Shown here piece after piece: positions 35,709-43,466 of a stretch of 48,603 bases of DNA. The stretch covers positions 1 through 48,603 of the forward strand of contig NZ_JAGRPF010000123.1 of the NCBI RefSeq assembly GCF_020439865.1, read 5' to 3'. The notes beneath the pieces are model-generated. The model had not been told where the DNA came from. It did no database searches and saw only the letters and a list, made by a program, of their open reading frames with translations. The translations under genes and the position numbers were made by a program. This DNA is from Prosthecobacter sp. GTDB taxonomy: Bacteria > Verrucomicrobiota > Verrucomicrobiia > Verrucomicrobiales > Verrucomicrobiaceae. Position 1 is the first letter of the stretch. Each line of letters begins with the position of its first letter.

Positions 35709-38413
35709 TGTGTGTTGCGGATGTGGGTAAAGGGATAGGACTTCACGATCTCCACGATCACGCGGCTGAACTTCCAACCGTCGACTTTCGCGGCCTCCTC
35801 GATCTGCGCGACGACGGGCATGTCATAGACGGCGAGTTCGCGACCGAGCGCGTAGCTCAGCAGGTGCTCGATGAAGCCGCGGGTAAACTCGTGCGGGTTT
35901 TGAGCGAGCAGTGCTTTGAATTCGGCGGGGCCGTTGAAGGGAGTGCCGCTCCATTCGGCGCGGGCATCGACAGACTGGCTGCCGTCCTTGTCGCGCCAGG
36001 AGCCGATGGCGTCAAAGCGCTCCAACGCGAAGCCGGGCGGATCGAGACGGACGTGGCAGGAAAAGCACGCGGACTTGTCGCGATGCTGCTCGAAGCGCTC
36101 GCGCACGGTCTGCGGCGTGCTTTGCGACTGCGGCTCGTCTTTGAGTGCAAAGGCGACCTTGGGCTCCTGCGGCGGACGGTTGAAGATGGTTTCGAGCAGC
36201 CAAGCTCCGCGCTTGACCGGACTGGTGCGCACTGGCAGCGAGGTGACGGTGAGCGGGCCGGCCATGGTGATGTAACCGCCGCGGCGCTGGTCCTTCAAAG
36301 GGACGCGGATCCACTTGGAGTTTTGCTTGGCGTCGATGAGCACGTTGCTGTTGGCGGTCTTGGAAAGCGTGGCCGCATCGATGTCGTAGAGCTTTGCGAG
36401 TCGTCCGTTGAGCCAGGTGTAGTCGGCGGCGAGCAGATCGAGAATGCTGCGATCTTCGACGAGGACGGTTTCAAAGAGCAGCAGCGCCTCGACCAGCATG
36501 GAACTGTGCAGCGTGACCTTGCCCTGCGGGCCGCTGTAGAACCCTTTGAAGAGTTTGGGGTCAGGCTTCGCTGTCATGAGCTGATCCAAGCGCAGCCATT
36601 GCGTGGCGAAGGACTCGCTCAGCTCACGAGAACGCGGATCGCGCAGCAGGCGCCGGGTTTGCGCTTCCAGCACGGCGGGATCCGTGAGTCGAGCACCGAG
36701 CAGTTCGTCATCCGGCGGCGCTGCCCAAAGGAAAAAAGCAAGCCGGGTAGCGAGTTCGTGATTCGTGAGCGATTTCACACTACCGTGGCCCGTGCCCGTC
36801 TCCGCGATGTAGAGAAACTCCGGCGAGGTCAACGCGGCGGCCAGAGTGGCTGTCATCGCGTCCTCGAACGACAACTCACGATCACGGGCATCGTTGAAGA
36901 CTTCGATGTAGCGTGAGACGGTTTTGTCATCGACGGGACGACGGAAGGCGCGAGCGAGGAAAGGGGTGAGACGCTCACGCGCCACGTTGCGTCTTTCCCT
37001 CTCGGACATTTTCTGCCCCGGCTCCGTTGTTGGCGCAACGGCAACAGCGGTCGCCCCATCGGTGAGGAAAGCGAGGTCATCGAACAGTGCGTAGTTGCCG
37101 CTGAACTTCGAGCCATCGAGTCGCAGGCCGACGATGTGTTCATTCTTCGGAGCGCGGAAGGCAAAGAAGGTGTTGCCGCGCCCACCTCCGGTGATGAAAT
37201 CATGTGAAAGCTGGGAAGTGCCACCGCCGCTGAACAACGCCGTCATTTCGATTGTGCCCGACTCCTTGTCGCGACTCAACGCACACAAGGCCAGTTCGGT
37301 GATACCTTCACCGCCGACGCCGCCTTCGATCGTGAAGTCGAGCGTGAGCACTTTCTCCTGCTTCTCGTGATTCGTGAAGAGCGACTCACCAGAGGTCTCG
37401 CCAGCAGTCGAGAATCCCGCGACCCACAAATCCTCGTGTGCCGTGGTGACGAGCGACTTCGAGGCAAAGCGCACGCGGATGGGCTGTCCCGCCTTGATGA
37501 CGATACTGCGTCCGGTCGCATCCCACACGCCGCCCGTGCCGTCCGCGACTGCGGTCTGCATCGCGAAGCGGAACTGGTAATCGAGCGTGCTTACCGCACC
37601 GTTTTTGGCCTGAAACGGCAGGTTCAGGTTGGGCGCGAACTCCTTCGACGCGGTCCAGGTATTCACCTCGCCTTCCTCGATCACAGGCTGGGCTTTCAGC
37701 GGCTGCGCGGGGTCATGAATGAGTGTGCGGAAGATGCTGCTGAGTTGCGGCAGTTTTGGGCTGGCAACGATTTCGCGTGCGGCGGCGAGGTATTGCTCCA
37801 GCAGCATCGGCGAGAGGTTCATGGCCTCGCCACGATTGCGAAAGCCGTGTTCCGCGCGGTTTTCACCGGGCAAACCGAGGTCGGGCAGCAACACGGGATA
37901 CTTCAATCCATACTCGCGCATGGAGACCTCGACGCTATCGCCCATCCTTCCGCTCGCAGGTTGAAAGTAGCTCTTGTTGGAAAGCGGCAAGCGCTCAGGA
38001 AACATGAACACGTCCATCTCCAGGCCAAAGAGATCGCGCACGCTGTTGTTGTATTCGAGGCGGGTGAGACGTCGCAGGACTGGATTCCCCGGATCGAGCG
38101 CATCCAGCACCGGATCCGGCCGCGCAGCGATGTCCATGATCCACGCCATGAGTTCCTGCCGCTGCGCTTCGGTCGGCTGGGATTTTTGCTTCGGCGGCGG
38201 CATCTGATGCGACTCGATCTTTTCATAGACCGAGCGCCAGATGCCGCGATCACGCATCACGGCGGCTTCATCCGTAAAGCCAGACAAATCGAGATCGCCC
38301 TTCTTCGCATCGCTGTCGTGGCAGTCGAGGCAGTGCGTGTCGAGAAACGTGCGGAAGTCAGCAGCGCTGCTTGAGACAGGGATTAAAAGTGCGGCCGCAA
38401 GCAGGTGCCTCAT
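35705..38413 (-). CDS. PSCyt1/DUF1587-1592-1588-1585 haem protein (copy A)
   Basis: A 902-aa exported protein. Signal peptide MRHLLAAALLIPVSSSAA, then PSCyt1 with CLDCH at residues 28-32 (CHDSDAKKGDLDLSGF), DUF1587 (LRRLTRLEYNNSVRDLFGLEMD), a large beta-rich middle region, DUF1595, DUF1592 (ATRLAFFLWAAPPDDELLG, LAKLYDI) and DUF1588 with CFSCH (CHVRLDPPGFALERFDAIGSWR) and C-terminal DUF1585 (YALGRELAVYDMPVVAQI). It is the largest of the three paralogues and follows the anti-sigma gene with a 4-bp overlap, so it is the first structural gene of the sigma-led operon. Confidence 0.92.
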   Translation of the reverse strand: MRHLLAAALLIPVSSSAADFRTFLDTHCLDCHDSDAKKGDLDLSGFTDEAAVMRDRGIWRSVYEKIESHQMPPPKQKSQPTEAQRQELMAWIMDIAARPDPVLDALDPGNPVLRRLTRLEYNNSVRDLFGLEMDVFMFPERLPLSNKSYFQPASGRMGDSVEVSMREYGLKYPVLLPDLGLPGENRAEHGFRNRGEAMNLSPMLLEQYLAAAREIVASPKLPQLSSIFRTLIHDPAQPLKAQPVIEEGEVNTWTASKEFAPNLNLPFQAKNGAVSTLDYQFRFAMQTAVADGTGGVWDATGRSIVIKAGQPIRVRFASKSLVTTAHEDLWVAGFSTAGETSGESLFTNHEKQEKVLTLDFTIEGGVGGEGITELALCALSRDKESGTIEMTALFSGGGTSQLSHDFITGGGRGNTFFAFRAPKNEHIVGLRLDGSKFSGNYALFDDLAFLTDGATAVAVAPTTEPGQKMSERERRNVARERLTPFLARAFRRPVDDKTVSRYIEVFNDARDRELSFEDAMTATLAAALTSPEFLYIAETGTGHGSVKSLTNHELATRLAFFLWAAPPDDELLGARLTDPAVLEAQTRRLLRDPRSRELSESFATQWLRLDQLMTAKPDPKLFKGFYSGPQGKVTLHSSMLVEALLLFETVLVEDRSILDLLAADYTWLNGRLAKLYDIDAATLSKTANSNVLIDAKQNSKWIRVPLKDQRRGGYITMAGPLTVTSLPVRTSPVKRGAWLLETIFNRPPQEPKVAFALKDEPQSQSTPQTVRERFEQHRDKSACFSCHVRLDPPGFALERFDAIGSWRDKDGSQSVDARAEWSGTPFNGPAEFKALLAQNPHEFTRGFIEHLLSYALGRELAVYDMPVVAQIEEAAKVDGWKFSRVIVEIVKSYPFTHIRNTQ

Positions 38414-39714
38414 GGAAGGGTGGAAAGCTCGAATTGCGCGACCGTGAGGCCGGTGTCCTGCTTGAACGAGGACAGCAGGAAGGAAGCGACGATGTTACCG
38501 ACCGGCGTGGGATGACGCGCCCGCACATGAGGCCGACGGTCCACCGGTTTGAAGCGGTCGATGGGAATCTCGAGTTCGCACCAGCCCTGCGGATCCGGGT
38601 GGAGTTCATCGCGTCCGATCTTGCACTCGAAGTTGCCGCCGAATCCACCCGCAGGCTGGTTGGTGAGCAGCATGAGCTGAAGCGGTGCGCTTTCCGTTTG
38701 TTTGAGGCGGTAGCGGATCACGCTTGTCTCCGTGACGACCAGCGCGAGCGGGGGATTGAGATACCCGGTGCGCACGGAAACGCCGAAGTGGGTGACGACC
38801 GCACCTTCCTTCGTCTTTTGCGCGACATAAGGACTGGCGACCATGCGACCGCCCTCCGGCGTGTCATGCCAGATTCCGCGCCAGATCTGCGGCGGGACGA
38901 CGGTGGTGAAATCAAAACGCCAGCGTGTGAGCGGCTCCGGCGTGACGGCAGGATCGAGCTTGAGGCTGCTGTTGAGCGATGCCACGGCGCTCGATTGAGC
39001 GGGAACATCGATCGAACTGCCATCCGCCAGTCGCTTCAGCTTCACGAGGCCTTCATCGACCTTCAGCAGCGTGTCATCGGGACGCGCAGACAGGTTGAAG
39101 GTGGTGCCGACAATCTCCGCCTCCGCACTCGGTGTGCGCACGATCATCGGATGCCCTAGCGGCTGCGGCTTCACTTGCGCGGAGAGCGATCCCTTGCGCA
39201 GCACGAGCAGTTTTTGGGTCTCTTCGGAGAATGAGAGTTCGGATTCGCCCGTGAGCGAGATGATCGTGCCATCGGCGAATTGAAGCTGCGCACTCGCGGC
39301 TTCCCCCAACGTTTCCAGTGTGCCTGCCGCGAGTTTTTCGCCCTCGCTGACATTCACGCGCATCTCGCCGCCATGATTCCACACGACGGTGCCGGACGAA
39401 TCGACCAAGGTGAGCACCGGCGCGTCCCGTCGGCCCATCCACAGCCAAGCGCTCGAAGCGAGAAGCGCGACGGAGGCTGCGAGAGCGAGCCAGTGTGTGA
39501 AGGTGGCGCGCTTGTCTGCGACGCGAAGCGAGCCGGCAGGCGCGTCAGTTCCACGCTGGCGAGCCATGTCGCCCATCGCCACTGCCTGCTCGGCGATTTC
39601 GCGCAGATGATCGCGAAGTTCCGCGTCATCGCGCAGGCGATGATTCACAGCCGCATGCTCCGCAGGCGTGAGCGTGCCGTCGAGGAGGCGTTGGATGAGA
39701 AGATCGTCGTTCAT
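38410..39714 (-). CDS. FecR-like anti-sigma regulator with sugar-binding-like C-terminal region
   Basis: A 434-aa protein. An N-terminal cytoplasmic helical domain (LLIQRLLDGTLTPAEHAAVNHRL) resembles anti-sigma ZAS-like domains. A single membrane segment lies at about residues 73-94, then a FecR domain (LQFADGTIISLTGESELSF, MIVRTPSAEAEIVGTTFNLSARP). The C-terminal ~180 residues are a further beta-rich region, longer than a plain FecR protein. FecR proteins relay an extracytoplasmic signal to their cognate ECF sigma. ATG 39714 overlaps the sigma stop by 4 bp, typical of a coupled sigma/anti-sigma pair. Confidence 0.88.
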   Translation of the reverse strand: MNDDLLIQRLLDGTLTPAEHAAVNHRLRDDAELRDHLREIAEQAVAMGDMARQRGTDAPAGSLRVADKRATFTHWLALAASVALLASSAWLWMGRRDAPVLTLVDSSGTVVWNHGGEMRVNVSEGEKLAAGTLETLGEAASAQLQFADGTIISLTGESELSFSEETQKLLVLRKGSLSAQVKPQPLGHPMIVRTPSAEAEIVGTTFNLSARPDDTLLKVDEGLVKLKRLADGSSIDVPAQSSAVASLNSSLKLDPAVTPEPLTRWRFDFTTVVPPQIWRGIWHDTPEGGRMVASPYVAQKTKEGAVVTHFGVSVRTGYLNPPLALVVTETSVIRYRLKQTESAPLQLMLLTNQPAGGFGGNFECKIGRDELHPDPQGWCELEIPIDRFKPVDRRPHVRARHPTPVGNIVASFLLSSFKQDTGLTVAQFELSTLP

Positions 39715-40226
39715 GCGGGGGAGAGGCGTTGATCGACACACTTTTTCAACTGGCGGTGCAGGCGCGAGAGGCGCTGATAAACCGCTTCAACGCCAGCACC
39801 GACCTTCTCGGCGACTTCGTGACAGGAGTGGCCTTCAAAGTATCGCAGTTCGAGAAGCTCTCGCGACTTGTTCGGCACGTCGGCCAGGCACTCGCGTAGC
39901 GCCTCCATGCGTGCGCCTTCCGGTTGCGAGGCTTTCGTCTGCCATTCGTGATCGAGCAGTTCCAGCACATCCGGTTCGAGACCCAGCGTCTCGTTCTTGC
40001 GCTTCCGCAGCCAGTCGATGGCCTCGCGCCTTGCGGAGACGGTGGCCCAGGACAGCAGCGCGCCCTCGTGCTCGAAACTGGCACCACGCGTGACCGACTT
40101 CAGCGCGACATTTTGAAAAATGTCCTCCGCCGCCTGCGCATCGCGAACGATCAGCCAAGCCGCTGCGCTGAGACGCTGACGCGCCGCAAAGAGGTGTCGG
40201 AGAATGGTTTCGTGGTCGAGGGGCAT
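39711..40226 (-). CDS. ECF-type sigma-70 factor
   Basis: A 171-aa sigma factor. Region 2 is HLFAARQRLSAAAWLIVRDAQAAEDIFQNVALKS followed by LLSWATVSARREAIDWLRKRK; region 4 is LRECLADVPNKSRELLELRYFEGHSCHEVAEKVGAGVEAVYQRLSRLHRQLKKCV, with an HTH. The longer frame up to 40460 has no sigma homology, so ATG 40226 is chosen. It is the first gene of the block running to 23374 and probably drives transcription of that block under FecR control (inference). Confidence 0.88.
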   Translation of the reverse strand: MPLDHETILRHLFAARQRLSAAAWLIVRDAQAAEDIFQNVALKSVTRGASFEHEGALLSWATVSARREAIDWLRKRKNETLGLEPDVLELLDHEWQTKASQPEGARMEALRECLADVPNKSRELLELRYFEGHSCHEVAEKVGAGVEAVYQRLSRLHRQLKKCVDQRLSPA

Positions 40227-40459
40227 GGAACAATTCGGCAACGGTTCGAGACGGGAATTCCTGACACGGTGATTGAGAGACGGAACCCGTCTCTTTGGGG
40301 ATTTGCAGCAGGGCACCGTTCGAGCTTCCTGATTCGTCTGGTGGAACGGGCGCCGGGCATCCCGGAGCGCGCGTCCCAGGCGAGAAAATGCAGAATGCCC
40401 CGGCCTTGCCGAAACCGCAGGAGCACCTTCATCCCGCTCTCGCGTCGAGAGCGGTCTCA

Positions 40460-40820
40460 ATCACCATGAATCCCGCCGCGTTCTGCGGCATGGACAACGG
40501 CCCCTCTCACCCACGATGTCCGCCGACGCAAGCCCCTCGAAGAACGCGCCCAGATGTCAGACATTGACCGTCTGCGTCACTCCTGTGCCCATGTGATGGC
40601 CACCGCCATCCTGCGCCTGTGGCCGAACACCCAGTTCGCCTACGGCCCGCCCGTCGAGAACGGCTTCTAATGCGACTTCGAGCTGCCGGATCATTGAGAA
40701 ATGCTTCCCGAAGGGAGGCGGATCAGAGCCCTCTCAAACGGCAACTTCATGGACCTCCGCACGGTCAGCACGTCGGCAGATCATCGAGGCAAAATCCAAC
40801 GTCCAACTCGGCGAACGGCC
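40460..40820 (+). pseudogene. Decayed duplicate of the thrS leader and 5' end
   Basis: From about 40460 the sequence parallels the thrS leader and first codons (43413 onward): near-identical runs include the coding stretch for MSDIDRLRHSCAHVMATAILRLWP at 40555-40625. One base is missing after the ATG at 40516 (GACGC for GAACGC), shifting the frame. A TAC codon has become TAA at 40668-40670, and a further TGA follows at 40695. After 40700 the copy lacks most of the matching region and resumes, more diverged, with a match to the thrS NGDFIDLCAGPHV region at about 40735-40800. It cannot make a functional protein. It lies 3 kb upstream of the intact gene, with the kinase gene between. Confidence 0.85.
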
Positions 40821-40871
40821 ATTGCCAAACGCGTCCCGACTTGCCAGCTTGGCGCTTAACGCAACACCCGC

Positions 40872-43349
40872 ATGATTGCCGACTCCGATCCATCCATGCC
40901 CGACGACATGCAAACCATCGCCGTGACGAAGCCGGCGGCGGCTCCTCCGCCTGAAGCGGCGGTGATGGGCGCGAATCCGGATTCCTCGGTGCCCTTCGTC
41001 TTTGGCAAACGCATCGCCAAAGGCGGCATGGGCGCGATTCTGGAAGGTGACGACTGCAAGCTAGGGCGCAAGATCGCGGTGAAGGTCATGCTCGACCCCA
41101 ATGCCAGCGCCGAGCAGACGCAGCGCTTCATTCAGGAAGCGGCGGTGCTTGGCAGGCTTGAGCATCCCAACATCGTGCCGATCCACGACCTTGGTCGTGA
41201 CAGCGAGGGTTCGCTCTACTACACCATGAAGCTGGTGAAGGGCCGCACCTTGCAGGCGATCATCGACGATTTGCGCAAGAATGAGCAAGAGGCGCTGGAG
41301 CATTACACGCTCGACCGGTTGCTGACGATTTTCCGCAAGGTCTGCGACGCGCTGGCCTTCGCGCATGCCAACAACATCATTCATCGCGATTTGAAGCCGG
41401 AAAACGTGATGGTCGGCGAGTTTGGTGAGGTGCTGGTGATGGACTGGGGTATCGCGAAGATTCTCGACGGGAGCGCGGACACTCATGTCCGCTCTGTTCC
41501 GGATCCGAGCAGCGGGCAAGAGCGTCCGCTCTCCTCTACGGCCTCCCTCACCGCCACGCTAGACGGCGCGGTCATGGGAACGCCGAACTACATGAGTCCT
41601 GAGCAGGCGATGGGCAAGGTGAACGAACTGGATGAGCGCAGCGACATCTTCTCCCTTGGTGGCATCCTGTACGCCATCCTCACGCTACGGCCGCCGGTGG
41701 AGGGAAAAGATGTGTGGGAGGTGCTGGAGAGGGTGCAGACGGCCAGCATCACCGCACCGACGGCTTTCGGAACCACCATCAGCAGCAGAGCAAGGCCAGC
41801 CACGAACGGCACGGTGCTCGAATCGCAAAACCTCCCACCTTTACCTCACATGCCGGGCGGCCGTGTGCCCTCCGCTCTTTCATCTGTGGCGATGAAGGCT
41901 CTGGCCCTGGACAAGGCCAAGCGCTATCAGCACATCGCCGCCTTCAGCGCGGACATCGAGGCCTATCAGGGAGGCTTTGCCACGAATGCGGAGAATGCCG
42001 GCGTGATGAAGCAGCTCGCGCTTCTCATCAAACGCAACAAGGGCATCTTCACCACGGCAGCCGCAGCATGGCTGCTCGTTACCGGGCTCGCGGTCTTGTT
42101 TGTTCTCAATCTCCGCGCCAAGGAGCAACGTGCAGTCGAGGCTGAGAGACGTGCCGTCGACACCCTGGCCGAAGTGGCCGCTCAGCGCGATGCAAAGGAG
42201 CAGGCACGCAAGGAGGCCGAGGCCATTTCCGATTTCCTGACCGGAGTGTTTCAAAGCCCGGACCCGACACGCGATGGCCGCACCATCACCGTAGCCGAGA
42301 CGCTCGACAGGGCGGTGGGGAAGTTGGAGACCGAACTGGTCGATCAACCGGAGCGGCGTGTCGCTCTGCAATCCACTCTTGCAGGAACTTACCTGGCCCT
42401 GGGACTTTACAGGGAGGCCATTCCACTGCTGGAGCAAATCCGCGATCATCGGCGGACCGCACTTGGTCCGGAGCACGTGGACACACTCGCGGCCATGTAT
42501 CTCCTCGCACGCGCGACCTTCCATGCCGGACACTGGCCTGAAGCGCTCAAGATGCGTGAGGAGGTTTTGGAGATGCAGCAAAAAGTGCTGGGGCCGGAGC
42601 ATCCTGACACACTTGCCACGATGCACGAACTCGCCTTTTCATACCACAAGGCTGGTAACGGGAAGAAAGCCATCGAACTGCTCGAACAGGTGCTCACTCT
42701 CCGCCGCAAGGTGCTGGGCGGAGAACATCCGGACACGCTCGCCACCATGCACACGCTCGGGGACATTTATCAGAGGTATGGCCGCCGGAAGGAAGGCTTC
42801 GAGTTGTTCGAGAAGACATTGGAACTGCGTCAGAAGGTGCTCGGTCCCGAGCACCCCGACACACTCATGACCATGCATTACCTGGCACTCACCTATCGAA
42901 TGTTTTGGGACGCAACGATGGGCCCCAGCCACTGGGAGCTTTCCCCGATAAAACTCCAGGAGGTGTTTGAACTGCGGAAAAAGGTGTTGGGCCCCGAGCA
43001 TCCTGACACGCTGATGACCATGTTTTATCTCTCGCACCACCGCGGAGGCCCCCAGGGCCTGAAGATGCAGGAGGATCTGCTGCAACTGCGGCTCAAAGCA
43101 CTTGGCCCCAAGCACCACGACACGCTTCTCGCAATGATCCTGTTGGGAAACACCTACCGGAAGCTTGGCAGATTCGAGGATGCGCTCAAACTGCACGAGG
43201 AACTGCTCCCCCTGCGCCGCGAGGTGAGCGGGGACAAGCACAGCACCACAATCGACGCCATGAAGGCTCTGGCTGAAACCTACCGGGCCATGGGTAAACC
43301 AGAGAAAGCAGCCGCTTTAGAACTCCAGTTCCGACAATCTGGTCGCTGA
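40872..43349 (+). CDS. Membrane Ser/Thr protein kinase with C-terminal TPR array
   Basis: An 825-aa protein. The kinase domain spans about residues 42-370: a Gly-rich loop KRIAKGGMGAI, Lys71 in IAVKVM, Glu89 of helix C, HRDLKPEN at 171-178 (catalytic Asp173), DWG at 191-193 in place of DFG, and MSPEQ for APE. One membrane segment lies at about 391-414 and is followed by a short coiled coil. About seven kinesin-light-chain-like TPRs follow, with a repeated LGPEHPDTLxTM motif. The kinase is cytoplasmic and the TPRs lie on the other side of the membrane, so it could sense a ligand or partner there. The DWG variant is common in this group and does not by itself imply inactivity. It sits between the thrS fragment and thrS and ends 117 bp before thrS. 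Confidence 0.9.
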   Translation: MIADSDPSMPDDMQTIAVTKPAAAPPPEAAVMGANPDSSVPFVFGKRIAKGGMGAILEGDDCKLGRKIAVKVMLDPNASAEQTQRFIQEAAVLGRLEHPNIVPIHDLGRDSEGSLYYTMKLVKGRTLQAIIDDLRKNEQEALEHYTLDRLLTIFRKVCDALAFAHANNIIHRDLKPENVMVGEFGEVLVMDWGIAKILDGSADTHVRSVPDPSSGQERPLSSTASLTATLDGAVMGTPNYMSPEQAMGKVNELDERSDIFSLGGILYAILTLRPPVEGKDVWEVLERVQTASITAPTAFGTTISSRARPATNGTVLESQNLPPLPHMPGGRVPSALSSVAMKALALDKAKRYQHIAAFSADIEAYQGGFATNAENAGVMKQLALLIKRNKGIFTTAAAAWLLVTGLAVLFVLNLRAKEQRAVEAERRAVDTLAEVAAQRDAKEQARKEAEAISDFLTGVFQSPDPTRDGRTITVAETLDRAVGKLETELVDQPERRVALQSTLAGTYLALGLYREAIPLLEQIRDHRRTALGPEHVDTLAAMYLLARATFHAGHWPEALKMREEVLEMQQKVLGPEHPDTLATMHELAFSYHKAGNGKKAIELLEQVLTLRRKVLGGEHPDTLATMHTLGDIYQRYGRRKEGFELFEKTLELRQKVLGPEHPDTLMTMHYLALTYRMFWDATMGPSHWELSPIKLQEVFELRKKVLGPEHPDTLMTMFYLSHHRGGPQGLKMQEDLLQLRLKALGPKHHDTLLAMILLGNTYRKLGRFEDALKLHEELLPLRREVSGDKHSTTIDAMKALAETYRAMGKPEKAAALELQFRQSGR

Positions 43350-43466
43350 GATCCACGGAGGGCGAGCCGATGTTCTGCAGATGAGTTGGGAGAAGATCAA
43401 GCTCCTCTGTATTCACCTTGAAACCCAGCGCGTCCTGCGGCACTAAACCCGCCCCTCTTACCCACC

